The notes below the pieces were generated by a model that saw only the letters and a program-made list of their open reading frames with translations, searched no databases and had not been told where the DNA came from. Of a stretch of 64,000 nt of DNA, positions 31,887 through 44,678 are shown piece after piece. Source of the DNA: Perognathus longimembris pacificus (Eukaryota; Chordata; Mammalia; Rodentia; Heteromyidae); the NCBI RefSeq assembly GCF_023159225.1, contig NC_063167.1, positions 15,565,360-15,629,359 of the forward strand. Direction: 5' to 3'. Each line of letters begins with the position of its first letter. The first letter of the stretch is position 1. A program made the position numbers and the translations under genes.

Positions 31887-34110
31887 GATTGTCCATTTGA
31901 GTGGGTGAAAAGTGCCTAGGAGGAGGGGTTGGTAAAGGAGGTTTGCAAAAATGATCCCCAACAACATGTTTCTTGCCATGAAGTCTTACAACCTGAAATT
32001 GTGAGCCGAAGTAAGTACTTTCCCCTGAAGTTTAATTCTTGGGGATTTAGCTCAGCCGTGAAGCGTGATTCACACCGAGAGTGCTCAGCATGGTCTAAGG
32101 CTGGAAAGTTCCAGACCCTGAAAGGAACCTGGCTCTCACACACTGTCCCAGCCTTCTCTGCTTCCAAACGTGCTTTCTTCTCCCTATTGTCTCCACCTCA
32201 GAGCCTGAGCCCCTCAGCCCATGGCCACATCCTTCCTACAGGGCTCCAGCTTGGCTGGCAGCATTGCCTCCCTTTCCTTCCCCCTACACTCTGCTCGTCC
32301 CCGACCATCTTGTCACCCCAGGGCCTTTACACATGCTCTGCTTAGGATGTCCTTTGTGAAATTCTCCCCCTTGCAGATTCCTGCTCTTCCTGAACCAAAT
32401 CCTAAGTTGTCATTAAGGCTTCCTTTTTCCTAGTGTTAAGGCCACATGCCTATGAGCCAGATGCTCTGGTAAAGGCTTTATGGGAATTTGCCCATTTACA
32501 GATCCACACCTAGGAGGTGGATGTCTCACTTATCCGTGAAGAACTTGAGGCTCTGAGAGATGTATGAACTGTGTGGAGGTCACAGGGCTAGTGAGTGGCA
32601 AAGGCCATTCCAGACCCCAGCCCTTAACTGAGCTCCACCCTGTTACCAGCTCCTGCCACCCTCCTAACCATTGCTCACTTGATGTTACCGCTTTCTGAGA
32701 AAGCAGCTGTGGTCTCACAGGCAGTATTCGGGCCTGAGCCACCTGGACAGTCCCTCTAGCTGTCCCCATCCCCACTGCGGCCAAGGGCTAGGTGGTGATT
32801 CTCCTCTCGCATCCCTCGTCTTCTGGGAAGCCGACCCAGAAATCCCTCAGATGATCGCCGGCTGTAATCTCCTCCCTGCTTGCCTCTCAGTTTTAGAAAG
32901 TTACCCTGGAACCATTTGGAAATGATCGTAGAGACATAGCCCGGCCTTCTCCACGCGTGATTAAGTACAATGGCTTTTTAATGACTTGAGCTGTGTCTTC
33001 CGTGGGTAGACAAAACCGGGTTACCGTGTGTTTCTACAAACTCTGCCACTGAATCGGAGCCTTTTAGTTTCCTGTCATCCTTGCAAACCTTGGCTGAGAG
33101 TGGCAGACGCTTAAGGCTCTAATTGTTGAGGCTCATGATGGTGACACCTCCAACTTCCCAGAACCACACTGGCCTGGGCAGCCTTGAAACACTCGGGTGG
33201 ATCTGAAGGAAATTGTGCTGTATGTTTTCTCTGAAACAGAGTCACCTTCTGGGCCACAGAATATTAGCTTTGTCCGTGAGTGGCTGTAGCCCCAAGGCCT
33301 AACCACAGAGGCAGGTTACACTCAGAAAGCTACTGTGGCTGCCCCAGGCCAGGGCTTGCGTTGGCTGTGAGTGGGTGGGCACAGGTTGGTGGGAAGAAGC
33401 CCACTCTGCACAGACCCTTCACCTTCCTGCTCCCTCTTCTACCCACCTCTTTATGGGGAATTTCATAACTTTACCTCCAAGGCCTTGTCACTGGTTCATT
33501 TTGACAGATGCAAATTCAAGTGTTGGCTCAGAGAGGTTAAGTCACCTGGGTATGGTCACAAAGTAGCTAAGCCCTAGAGCCAGGTCTGAAATGTGTTTTG
33601 TTTCTTTATTAGAAGCCCGGGGATTCTTCCTACCACCACTGATGCCTCTAAAACCATAAAGGCAGCTTCCAGGCACCCCAACAGTACACACATACTTAGA
33701 GAAGAGCAGATGGCACTGCACACCAGAGGAGCAGCTGCTTCTGTGGTGGACGGTACCCCATTCCCAGAGGAGAGTACGGCTCCCGGGGTGCAGTCTGTGG
33801 CTACAGGCCACACAGCTAGCCAGAGGCCAAGCAGGATTGGATTCTGGGTCCCCTGGACTCTAAGGTAGCTCCTCAACCCATGTGTGGGTGGGGAATGGGC
33901 TGTCCCAAGTAAGGAGGGTGGCTTCCATCAGACTCTTCAGGGGTCTGGGAGCCAAGAAAGAGAAGAGCGAGGTCTGTAGAGGAGCCGGGCCGCGCCTGAG
34001 GGAGGGCCACTGGCTTAGCTGCTGGTCACAGGGGCACCGTCTCAGTCTTGTACACTGGACTCAGAACCTCAGGACCTGGCTTCCACACTGCCTCCACCCC
34101 CTGCAGGTTC
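31887..34110 (+). other. Intronic sequence with L2 and MIR relics
   Basis: 32260-32440 resembles reverse-strand L2 3' end (CAGGGCCTTTACACATGCTC). 32455-32625 and 33490-33600 are reverse MIR-like (AAGAACTTGAGGCTCTGAGA; TTGGCTCAGAGAGGTTAAGT). 32880-33080 looks like single-copy, relatively CpG-bearing sequence. No gene is recognised. Confidence 0.5.
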
Positions 34111-34117
34111 AATAATA

Positions 34118-34167
<50 letters not shown>

Positions 34168-34174
34168 AATGATG
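34111..34174 (+). repeat. (GAT/ATG)n trinucleotide microsatellite
   Basis: About 18 ATG units with ATA interruptions at both ends. Frame translations give poly-Asp or poly-Ser, which is not coding. Confidence 0.97.
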
Positions 34175-35691
34175 GAGCAGAACCTCTGCCCCTGGGACTG
34201 CCTGTTAGGGGAACAACCCCCACCTCGTGATTAGCCTCTGGAACCTGGAACTGTGTGGAAGGAGCAGAACAGGCTTTGTGCAGGAAGCAGGGCCAGGCTG
34301 GTCCATGTGCCATGGTAAGTGAGGGGCCTACGGAGGGTCCTTAGCCTCCAGGGAGAAGTGGCCAGCTCCTCACACCCCGGCAGGGCCTCTGTGGAGGGAG
34401 CATTGCAGCCCTGGGGAGGAGGCAGGGCCAGGCCCTGGCCAGGTGCCCTCAGCCCCCTCAGCCAGCCCTGTCCCCACAGATGCACAGTTGGTGAAGGACA
34501 CATGGTCAGGGTCTGGGCCTGGCTCCTGCTCTTCAACCTGGGACATTTACCTGACTCCATGCCTCAGTTTCCTGTCCTGTAAAAAGGGAGAGTGGCCACA
34601 CCCTCCTGTTGAGAAGCTCCAGGGCAGCACGGCCTGGGAGGCCCTGTATGGAGAGCCTGTTTCCAGGGTAGTAGTACACTGGTTCCACAGGCTGATCACT
34701 GCTGCCAGAAGCCAGCTCGGGGCAGCTGCTGGCGGTGGCAGCAAGTACTAGATCCAGGCTTGGATCTCCGTGTCTCCATTCCCTGCAGCTCAGCATGCAA
34801 GCAGCTAGGAGGACCCTCCGTAGAGGCTCAGCTTCGTCCCAGGTGCTCCCACCTCGGTGAGTCCCTCGGGGTGAATGGGGCCTCCCTGCGTGCCCTCCCA
34901 GTACGCATCAGTCACCTGGTTGTCAGTGCTGCACATCGGTGCCTCTTGGCTCTGGTGGTCTACATGCTGAGAGAATGTGGGGGTAGGAGTTTGCCATGGT
35001 CACTGCACAGCTCCGTGTGGCCACAGTGCATGCCCAGCCTGGCTTTGTAACTCTGTCTCTGGGCCTGAGACACACACACCCCCTCACAGGAGCAGCAGCA
35101 GCGGAGCAAAGCGGAAGGCTAACATTGCCCAGATCCACAGTCTCCTCGGTCTCCCCATCCCTGGATGGGTAAATGACTGCATCCCAGCTGCAGGGAATCT
35201 CCAGCAGCTTTGAGGGGGTGCTTGTGCTCCCCTTTACCTCATTGTGACAAGCTCACCAAGCCAAGATGGAGAGTGCTGTCGGGGCGGGGTGGGGGGGTCG
35301 CCCAGCTGCTCTGTACATGACATCCAGTCAGAGTCAGACCCTGCCCCTCGCCACCTGCTGCCGTTTTTCTTTCTGGCTGCCCCTGAGGCCCTCTGCCTAT
35401 GACCCTGTCAAGACTTACCCTGCTGACTTTTCTACGCTACCATACTTCATGCGCTTCCCTCTGTGTGCCTTTCCAGCCTCTGGTTGAGTGAATGCAGCCT
35501 CTCCCATACCAGGGCTCCTTGCTTGGAATCCAGTCCCCATCTTTCCCTGCAGCACAGACATTCTATTTGGTAACAAGAGGTGGTCCGCAAGAGCGTCTCA
35601 TTGCCACAGGGCCACCTCCCTGTCTACGAAGTGAGTGAGGTGGACCACAACCCACTCAACAACAATCCACGACAGTCATTGTGCTCCCGTG
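34175..35691 (+). other. GC-rich intronic sequence, MIR-like relic
   Basis: 34525-34600 resembles MIR (GGGACATTTACCTGACTCCA, TGCCTCAGTTTCCTGTCCTG). The rest is unique-looking GC-rich intron. Confidence 0.45.
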
Positions 35692-36023
35692 CCAGACAGG
35701 GTGGCATGCAGACTTGAAGCCTCGGGCCTGTAATCCCAACTACTGTGAAGTTGAAATCAGGTGGATTGTAATTCAAAGCCAGCCTGGGCAAAAAGTTAGT
35801 GAGCCCCTATCTCAACTAATCGCTGGGCATGCTGGCATGTGCCTATCATCCCAGCTCCGTGGGAGGCATAAATAGGAGAATTGGAATCAAGTCTGGCTGG
35901 ACAAAACCATGAGAGCTGCCCAAAAAACAACTAAATCGAAAGGACTGGGATGTGGCTTAAGTGGTAGAGACCTGCCTAGCAGGCTCGAAGCCCCGAGTTC
36001 AACCCTATACTGCCGAAGAAAAG
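35692..36023 (+). mobile_element. Old composite SINE: two B1-like units plus ID-like unit
   Basis: First B1-like unit with CTGTAATCCCAACTACTGTG, AATTCAAAGCCAGCCTGGGC. Second B1-like unit with GCTGGGCATGCTGGCATGTG. ID-like unit GGGATGTGGCTTAAGTGGTA, ending GAGTTCAACCCTATACTGCC. This trimeric layout is distinct from the younger B1-dID. Confidence 0.78.
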
Positions 36024-36034
36024 TAGACTTATGG

Positions 36035-36200
36035 TGGATTGGGTATATCTTGAGCAAGTGACTTAATTTCATGAAGCCTGCCTCTTCATCTGTGAGAGGA
36101 ATAATAATGGAGTTGTCACAAGGTGCAAAGGAGATGTCTGTGAGACTCCACTAGTGCTTGGCGAAGCAGTTGCTTAGTGGGTGCCAACAATCTAACAAGG
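36035..36200 (+). mobile_element. MIR SINE
   Basis: TCTTGAGCAAGTGACTTAAT, CCTCTTCATCTGTGAGAGGA and ATAATAATGGAGTTGTCACA follow MIR order. Confidence 0.65.
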
Positions 36201-38821
36201 TCACTTGGTCATTGGCATTTAGCAAAATTCCACATTCCAAAGGCAAACCTCAAACACAGCAAGACCCCATCTCAACAAAATAACAATCACTTGTGAAGAG
36301 GAAAGCATCTAGTGTGGGAGGCTCAAGAACACCTTTATGACAGAAGTAGCATTTCATCTAGATCTTGGGTCATACATGGGCCATTTTGCTTAGAGGAGGT
36401 CACTCCAAGAAGAGGATGTGGCTGGAGGTAAGGGCTAGAGGCTTGGGAGAGTGGGCCTTGTGGAATCAATCAGTGGACTAAAGAGAATGTGAAGCACGTA
36501 GACTATTAAGGAGTGCTGTCCAAGCATTGTAGTGGTCAGCCTTTTTCATCAGGTGCTGTGTAACAAATGAACCCACCATGAGTGCCAAGCGAGTATTTGT
36601 TGTAGCTTCACAGAGGCAAGACTTCAGCTTATCTAGCTGTGATCAGCCTCATCCAAGTCTTCCCCACTATCTCTCGTTCTTGCTGGACCAGTGGCACTTT
36701 GAAACTTCTTGGGGTGGAAGGTGGGAGAGGGCAGACCCATCTGTGCAAGGATGTTTCAGCCCTTTGCTCAAATCATGCCCGCAAATCCCATGGTAGGCTT
36801 TACATCCAGGCATCAAAGCAGGACAGGGTTTAATGTCCCACCAGCCATGAACCAACACAAAGGGCAGGGACAAGCCCAGAGCTGCTAGGGTAAGAATGCT
36901 CACCCTTCCCAAGGCAGCAGATGGAAGAGAAGAGTCACCCAACAGTCACCAAAGTTATGCAGGTGGTAGCAAAAAGGGGAGGGCCTCTGGGTCTCAGGAG
37001 CTGCCCATAGAGCTGCTGGGCTCCATGCCTGTTGGGAAGAGCTGACAGGAGCTCCGGTGTCTGCTCTACTTCCTGCCAAGGCAGCGTGGTTAAAATGCCA
37101 GCCGGCCTCACCCAGCTCAGTCCTTTCTGCCTGGAAGCTGTCCTTTCTGCCTGCCTGGCATGGAGGCACTACCATTCTCCCCTTCTGGGCCAAGAATCTG
37201 CCAAGGCTCTGGGCCTGACGAAGCCTGGGTGCAGCTGTCTTGTGTGCTGGCCCTGAGCCTGTGGTGCACACAGTGTGTTGAGCACGTGCTGGGTGCCGGG
37301 TGCCGGGTGTGTCTTCTTCATTTCTTCTATTGAGTGCTTGCTGGGCCTGTGGAGGAGTTCCTGCATTCCTCTGAACCCCTTACTACACACTCTCAAAAGA
37401 GATTTCTTGTGCCATTTTACTGAGGCCCGGAGAGGCAGAGTTAGTTACCCCAAATCACAAAGCCAGGAAAGGACCAAGACTAAGGGTTGAGCCCGGATCT
37501 GTCTCGTTCCAAAGTGCTTTCCTCTACCACAGCTGGTCACAGGGTCTGGACAGTGGCGGCCTCCAGCCCCGGTGACTTTGCAGGCCACCCTGCAGCATTG
37601 GGGTCCAGTGTCTACACCTGCCCTTTCTGTGCCTCGATGATAATTTAAAACAAAAGCAGTTCAGAGTCCTTTTTTACAGCCCTGTCAAAAGTCTCAACGC
37701 AGGTTTCCAGGTCAGATAGCACCCTCAGTTCCTGTTTAAAAATTAACAAATCAAACATCGACATTTTACAAGTACTGGGCATTTCCAGCAGACTGCTCTG
37801 TGAGCCGTGTCTGGCCCCTCATCCCAGTGACCCTCATCCAGCAGTCAGCCGTGGCACACGGCCTCCAGCCAACTGTGCAACAAAATGTATGTGCATCTGT
37901 TTGAAAAGGATGAGGGCTGTTAGTTCCAGCAGGGCTCTGACGTCTTGGCTGCCCATTTTGTCCCTTTAAAGAGATTTCCATGATAGCAGGCCTCTAGTCT
38001 GCATGTCGTCTTCTCCAAGGCTGAGAGGCCTTGAAGGAAAGTACTTCCGAGACTTGCACTATCCAGTCAGCCCCCACTGGTGCCCATCTTCATAGTGCCT
38101 AGCCTGGGCACAGAGCTGGACCCTGGCAGAGTGAGGCCCACCCCCCCCCCCCCCCGTCCCCAGAGCTCACAGGCAAATAAAGGCAGGGCTGTAAGGCGGT
38201 GGTGTGCAGAGGTAAGGCCCCGCAGAGCATGGGCATTGGAGGAGGCATGGCCAGGCTTGCCTGGCAGCTCAGGAATGCCTTGGAAGAAGGCTCACCACTG
38301 AACAAAGGCCAAGAAGAAGAGAGATGTTTGCCAAGCCATGCCAATCTTTCATACTGCCATAAAAGACTGCCCAAGCCCAGGCAATTCCTAGTGAGCAGAA
38401 CTGACTCGGCCAACAGTTCTGGAGGCTGTGGAGTCCCAGGCTGAGGCTGTCTTGGTGTGCTATCCCAGGGTGAAAGGTGGACAGGAAATACAAGGCAAGT
38501 GCTAGAGTAGGAACTCTGAGCCGTGGCAGAAGGCCTTCCAGACAGAGGGATTGTGTCACTCACCAGGCAGCCCCAGAAGACATGCATGCTGGCTGCTCCT
38601 GGGTTGTGGGCAGAGCATCACAACCAGAGCAAGAGCGTTGCATCTGGAAAGGTCTAAGGCCTGGACCACAGCTCGGCACACTGTTCCTGGGATCAGAGTA
38701 AAGTAAGGGCTTTTCTTTTCTTTTTGTGGGGGCAGGAGGAGCAGGCAGTATTGGGGGTTTGAACTCACTTCTTCGTAGTGCTCTAGCAGATTGCCAGGTG
38801 AGTTTTAAACATAACATTGAG
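36201..38821 (+). other. Intronic sequence with MIR relic and unique block
   Basis: 37395-37525 is reverse MIR-like (TTTACTGAGGCCCGGAGAGG). 37620-37990 is AT-balanced unique sequence with no repeat signature. A C-run lies at 38143-38156. Several open frames up to 162 codons exist but show no domain or exon structure. Confidence 0.45.
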
Positions 38822-39022
38822 GGCTGGGAATGTGGCTTAGCAATAGAGTGCTTGCCTAGCATGCATGAAGCTCTGGATTCGATTCCTCAGCACCACATAC
38901 ACAGAAAAAGCCAGAAGGGGTGCTGTGGTTCAAGTGGTAGAGTGCTAGCCTTGAGCAAAAGCAGCTCTGGGAGAGTGCCTAGGCCCTGAGTCCAAGCCCC
39001 AGGACTGGCAGAAAAATAAAAC
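38822..39022 (+). mobile_element. Dimeric ID-like SINE
   Basis: GGGCTGGGAATGTGGCTTAG start, CTGGATTCGATTCC B box, second unit CTGTGGTTCAAGTGGTAGAG, and ending GGACTGGCAGAAAAATAAA. Flanks ATAACATTGA and ATAACAATGA suggest a diverged duplication. Confidence 0.9.
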
Positions 39023-39122
39023 TAAAATAACAATGATGTGATCAGATCTGATCATCTTTTACTAATCTACCTCTAGTGAGAGCATTCTGCTGAATTCCTG
39101 GAAAAGTTCCTAAAATGTCTTA

Positions 39123-39305
39123 AGGCCAGACACAGTGGCCTACCCCTATACCCCCAACTTCTTGGGAAGCAGAGATCCAGAGCATTGTGGCTCAAGGACA
39201 GCCTTGGAAGAAGTTAGCAAGACCCCATCTTCACAGAAAGCTGTGTTTGATAGAGCACATCTATGGTTCCATCCAGTCAGGAGGCATAGATAGGAGGCTT
39301 GTGGT
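39123..39305 (+). mobile_element. Old B1-like dimer fragment
   Basis: CCAGACACAGTGGCCTACCC, AGTTAGCAAGACCCCATCTT and CCAGTCAGGAGGCATAGATA match the two B1-like units of the composite at 35692. The ID-like unit is missing. Confidence 0.6.
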
Positions 39306-42300
39306 ATGTGGCTTCCCCCTGTGTTCTGGTAGACTGTCTTGGGCTCCCTCAAAGTGCAGTGGCTGGTCAGCCCATTAGGTAGGAAGGGGAAGCTGCCTGT
39401 TTCTCCAGGTCTGCACCTGGAAACCAGCACCTCCTTCCTCTGCTGGTTTTGTTGGTCCAGGGACTTGCCAGATCTACCTAGGAGTGAGGGTAGGCACCAT
39501 GGGAGGAAATCAAGGTTGCAAGAAGAGCGCCATTGCTGTCAGGTGAGAGACGCCATGGTGGCCATCTTTGAAAAAGCCATCTGCCACACAGCCTCCTTGG
39601 TCTTTCTGGAGGCCGAGAAAACATTTGTGTTGTTTCTTTATAGTTAAAAAAAAGTCTCTGTGGATTATATCATTAAATTAAACACAGGCATTAGCATTGA
39701 CTCTGGGGATGCTGTGGTAATAGGCTATGCCTTGGGTGTTTGTTTTTTTTTTCTTCTAAATGTTCCTCCCAAAGCTGGAATTGCCTTGCCTGACCCATTT
39801 CTCTTTGCTAATAAAACATCCCATAAAAACCTCATTGTCATGAACAGGACAGAGTCCCTAGAGGATGCAAACCACAACACGGTGGGCAGGTGACTCCTGA
39901 GGAGGCAGTCCTGGGAGGAGGTTGTGGGGGACCAAACAGCCCCCAACAGGAAGCCCCTGACGGGCGGTGATCTGGGCTCGCTTGATCATGGGAGAGATCT
40001 CCGTCAGCCGTCACTGGCTCCTGGAGTGGACTTCACCTAGCCCTGGACATGACCACCACCACCACCACTGATGCTTGCTCTGGGGGCTCAGCTTGTTCCG
40101 CCTGACAAATTCCTTTTTAATGCTGCTGAGCCGCAGGTGGTAAGTAGGCGCTGAGAATGTGAGTGAGCCACAGCCTCCAAAGCCTGGCTGCTCTCCCCGA
40201 GGCAAGGGCTCCATTCCCAGCACGGTGGGCGTCCTGTCTGTGGAGAGCTGCCGTGTTCCAGGTGTGGAGGCTGTGAGAACAGAGGCAGACAGTTGAGCAG
40301 AGCCTGTGCCTTGCCTCTGGCCCTAAAGGTCATGAGAAAATACGACAGAACTGCAGGAGTGCCATCACAGCGGAGGGCCACTGAGCCTCCCAGGCCTGGG
40401 TCTAATGTGCACCTGGCGTGAGGAAGAGAAGCTGAGGGGAACGGGGCCAGACCACAGGCCCTGGGTGTGGACGGACAGACCGCAAGTTAGAGGGGAAGGA
40501 CTTGAGCTAGAGAGTGCAGTGGCTGGTATTACTTGCATCTCTATGGAATTCCTCTAGCCACAGGCTGAGGACAAATGGATGGAGTAGGGGAGGAGGTAGA
40601 AGCCCTGGAGACAGTCAGGAGGCTCTTGGGATTTGTTGCAGGACTGGTCAGGCCTGAGAAACAGCAGAGGCACATTCTATGGGCATGGCCCCTGGGGGAG
40701 GGAGTAGACATGAGCAGGATGGGGCTGGGAGCCGGTTTGGAAGTAGAGCAGAATTGCTCCCAGACATTAAAACAAAAGATGCCCGCAACCCTCCTCGGGA
40801 GGGGGAGAGGATGTGGGCAGGGAGTTGGATGTATCTACTTGGTTGTTGGGGACCATGTCATGGTTGGAGATTTAAACCTAGGAGTCAGTTCATGTGCTGG
40901 AATCACCAAGGTAGAGGGAGGCCTCAGAGAAGAGGCCAGAGTATGAGGGGACCGGCCCAGTGTGCGGAGGTGGGCAGATGGGAGGAACCTGCAAACAGCG
41001 CTGGAAACAGCATTCACAGAGCTAGACAAAAGAGGAAAGGTGCACTGGAGTCCAGGCCCGTGCAGAGCCAGCGCCAGGCCTGGGGCATAAGAGCAGATTT
41101 CAGCAGCCTCCTTTGTTCCTCCCTCAGGCAGTTAGCAGCTGTTTGCCAGGCACAAGGTTGGCTCTGATCAAGACCATAATCCCTGCTGGTTTGGACAGAA
41201 ACAGGACGCAAACAACACTTTCAAGAACGGGGGCGTACCTGTGCTGGAGGCTGAGGGAGGGCCGACTGGCTGGAGAGGAGGGTCATTCACACACAACAGA
41301 CACTGACGGGACCCCAAAGGCCTTGTGGAAAAGCCGCCCGGAGGACAGGGTGCCAGTCTATTCCAAACAGGGACAGATGTGTGTCAACTGTGTGGACAGC
41401 AGGCATGCTCCCTACCTTACCCGACAGATGCAAATGTTGATGGTTAGAGCAGGTGTATAGCTTGGATTGTAAACCGGTTCTAAGTTCTAGCTTACAGGAA
41501 TTCTTCACTGTCTCCTGCTTCTTTCACAAAGGGGTGTCCTTTGTGGAAAGCACAATTCAGAGCTGAGGCTGCTAGTGTGGGCCCAACCGGAACCCACCCC
41601 AGCTCCAGTCTGCCTTTTTGAGGCCTGCTGGTCTTTCACATGTAGGTCCTTGGCCTGTTTACTGCAGGGCACGTGTCTTTCCCCTTGGGAGCTGCCCCAG
41701 GCCACCCATAGGGTGGATTGGGGATAGAGCCTCCCCCCTCAGCCTGGCCTCTGGATAACCCCTAGCCTGAATGAAAGGCTCTCCAGTGAGTGCCTTGGTG
41801 GATAGCAGCCAACCCAGAGAAGGAGCCCAGAGCAGGGCCAGGACCTTGCCAACAGAGCTCAGCCAGCTGCTTCTCGGCTGTCCACATTGGGTGTCCCCAG
41901 AGAGGTCACAGGGCAGTGAGAAGCCTCGGTGCCTCCTGGCCTGGCCCAGGGGTCAGAGGGACTGTGAGGTGATCCCACAGGTGGCCCAGGAAAAGGCCTC
42001 ACAAATCAGATTCTACAGCCCCTCTACTGGCCTGAACAGACCCGGAGAACAACTGAAGCAAGCATGATGGCAGAACAAGCAGTCAGATTGCAGAGTGTTT
42101 GCACCAAGTGTGGAGAAGCCACATGCTCAGCGGGGTCAGCCCCCCAAGGCATCATCTGAGATGTGGGGTAGCAGGACCCCTCCAGGCCCTTAGAACCTCA
42201 GGTTTGCAGGTTGCTGGCCCTAGCTGCAGTGCCAGAGCATGGGTAGGCACCAGGCCTGGGCCGGCCTTGGCCTTCCTCCATATATCTGTGACCCTTCAGT

Positions 42301-43167
42301 GTTCCCTGGCCTTAGCTCATCCAGTCTGACACCTAGAGGGGCTTTCTGGCCTGGGCCTGTGTCTCCTAACAGACCATGAGTGTGGAAGGGGTTGGCATTC
42401 TAGAAGTTCACCTTAGCCCTAATTCCTAAGCCAGTGCATAACTGCACCCCCACCCGCACAGCCAACCCTCCCTTCTGGTAATGCTGTCTTTAATCTTAAG
42501 CCCAAAGCTGTCTCTTCCTTCCTCTCCTTCTTCCTCTCCCCCTCCTCCTCTCCCAGACTTTGCCCCTTGTCAGACCCTGCCTGGCCATGGCTGGGTTTCA
42601 GCATTCTCTGTTTGCAGCACCAACACAAGGGAGCAATTAGACCACTATTGGCTGAGGGGCCGAGATGGGAACACTGGCTGCATGGGGTAGGGTGGAGGGG
42701 GTCTCCTCAGCAGCTCTAGCTCTGGGGGGGGGGGGCTGTGACTCAATACCACCCCCAAGGAGGACACTGTGGGGCAGTTACTCTTCCAAAGGCAACCCAG
42801 TGGGGTCTCAGCACCTCCATCAGCGGATTCAACCAACCAGAGATGGGAAATAAATTCTCTGTACTGAACATGTCCTGACAACTTTTTTCTTGTTATTGTT
42901 CCCTGAACAGTATAACAGCTGCTTACACAGCTTTCACCTTGTACTATGTATTCTAAGTGATCTGAGATGAGGTCAAGTGTAGGGGAAAATCTGTAAGGTC
43001 ATTTGCAAGTACGACATCATTTTATAGAAGGGAGCGGATGCTTAAGTTAAACATGTGAAGTAGGGGGTCCCCGAAAGATTCTGAGGGACAATGAACTACT
43101 ATATTCTGATCCCTAAGGAGATTGTTGCTTTCTGTAATCATTAGTTGTAAGGTGTTCATGAGAAGTA
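39306..43167 (+). other. GC-rich intronic sequence, no gene recognised
   Basis: Largely repeat-poor, GC-rich sequence with a short (CCA)n at 40050-40068 and a G-run at about 42725-42738. Open frames up to 162 codons show no family resemblance and no exon continuity. Confidence 0.45.
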
Positions 43168-43243
43168 TGTGGTGCTGAGGAATCGAACCCAGGGCTTCAT
43201 GCATGCTAGGCAAGCCCTCTACCACCAGGCTACATTCCCAGCC
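43168..43243 (-). mobile_element. ID-like SINE, promoter unit only, reverse
   Basis: TATGTGGTGCTGAGGAATCG to AGGCTACATTCCCAGCCC is the first unit of the dimeric SINE without its second unit or tail. Confidence 0.8.
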
Positions 43244-43870
43244 CAAGATTTTATTTTTAAATACCTATAGCCTAGCAGTTAAATATCACCACTGATCCCT
43301 GCCCTTCCCATCATGGTGCTGGATATAGTCTTGCTGCAGTTTACAATAAAGAAATCAAATTGCAATTTTTTAACTTAACAGATCCCTAGGGATCGCTCCC
43401 ATGCAAATAAACACCTGTGTGGAAGGATGGCCATCTGATAGTCCCCCACTGTAGGCTGTGGGGTCTTCTCCAACCTCTTCCACACAGTCTACCGCACTGC
43501 AGCAAACATCTCCATGGATAAGTGTTTGTGCCTCTGTTGTTCTCCCAGATTAGTCGTGTGGGGAGTCGTCAAGTGAGAGGACTGGCCCTATGCGGCACAC
43601 ACAGGAAATGGGGTGCCCAGCCAACCCTGGGCTGATTCACTGACCTCAGAGGAGGGTACCCAAGGTCAGGGCAGGGCCTCATCTGGTGCCGTCTCCCTCC
43701 CTGCCTTGCAGCCCCCAGGAGGACATGAGATCTTCATGCACTCAGTGGTGGCATTGAAGTCCCCTTGGATCATACCTTGGAGCCTGCTTGGGTATCTGGG
43801 ATCCCTGGAGAACAGGGATGGGAAAGACAGTAATGAGACCAAGCCACATTTTAGTCCTTTGTGCCTGCAG
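43244..43870 (+). other. End of the 43.7-kb intron, acceptor for exon B
   Basis: Unique-looking sequence ending in TTTAGTCCTTTGTGCCTGCAG-type acceptor context (final AG at 43869-43870). Confidence 0.6.
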
Positions 43871-43986
43871 GTGGCCTCAGTGGGGCAACCATCATTGATT
43901 CCCTGGACACGCTGTACCTCATGGAGCTGAAGGAGGAGTTCCAGGAAGCCAAGACCTGGGTGGAAGAGAGCTTCCACCTGAATGTG
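43871..43986 (+). CDS. MAN1C1: MAN1C1 coding exon B (probably exon 3)
   Basis: A 116-bp exon between acceptor CTGCAG and donor GTAAGT. It completes the glycine codon begun in exon A and ends on a codon boundary, contributing fragment residues 33-71. It carries [14 protein letters not shown], the most recognisable GH47 signature, in the first helix pair of the (alpha/alpha)7 barrel, followed by the acidic [12 protein letters not shown] helix. The last residues, HLNV, join serine from the next exon to give an N-V-S glycosylation sequon made across the splice junction. The acceptor is preceded by a moderate pyrimidine tract (TCCTTTGTGCCTGCAG). Confidence 0.96.
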
Positions 43987-44437
43987 GTAAGTCAGAGACC
44001 ATCAGAGGATTAAGACTTGTCAGCACCCAACTCCCGGAGAGATCTTGGAAGCCCAGAGATACCAAGGGTCTTGCCTTTGCCCAAGGCTGCACAGCAGGGC
44101 AGTCCCAGAACCAGGGCTGCAATGGAGCCTCCTCCTTACGACCAGACTTGGGATGAGGATATCTCCCCAGCCTGCTGTCCTCCCCTGAGAAGAAAGAGCC
44201 TCCCTTTCATTCCTTCCCATTCCATTCCCTTCCATTCACCATTGCTCAACTAGGGCAGATCACTTACACCCAGGATGGCCCCTCTGAGGCAGAATCCATC
44301 ACAAAACAGCAGCCACCGCAGTGAAGAAGACGTGGCTCAGCCTTCCAGCCATGTCAGCTCCACATGTCTCCTGCTTGGCTCTCTTGAGACTATGTGGTGG
44401 GATAGCCCATAGGACCCAGGACCAACCACAGGACCTT
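43987..44437 (+). other. Start of intron B-C
   Basis: Starts with donor GTAAGT. A short TTCCAT-rich stretch lies at 44210-44238. Nothing else is recognised before the SINE. Confidence 0.5.
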
Positions 44438-44452
44438 TTGGTTCCCATTCTT

Positions 44453-44663
44453 TTTTTTTTTTTTTTTTTGGGCCAGTCCTGGGCCTTGGACTCAGGGCCT
44501 GAGCACTGTCCCTGGCTTCTTCCCGCTCAAGGCTAGCACTCTGCCACTTGAGCCACAGCGCCGCTTCTGGCCGTTTTCTGTATATGTGGTGCTGGGGAAT
44601 CGAACCTAGGGCCTCGTGTATCCGAGGCAGGCACTCTTGCCACTAGGCTATATCCCCAGCCCC
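44453..44663 (-). mobile_element. Dimeric ID-like SINE, reverse (young subfamily A)
   Basis: T-run of more than 15 then GGGCCAGTCCTGGGCCTTGG; ends CTATATCCCCAGCCCC. Flanked by the perfect 15-bp repeat TTGGTTCCCATTCTT (44438-44452 and 44664-44678). Shares subfamily marks with 28777 and 56955. Confidence 0.95.
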
Positions 44664-44678
44664 TTGGTTCCCATTCTT

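Noticed and set aside
34026..34313. Open frames with poly-Ser or poly-Asp
   Set aside because: They translate the (ATG)n microsatellite.
38719..38800. Possible reverse ID-like SINE fragment
   Set aside because: The resemblance (CAGTATTGGGGGTTTGAACT) is too short and diverged to support.
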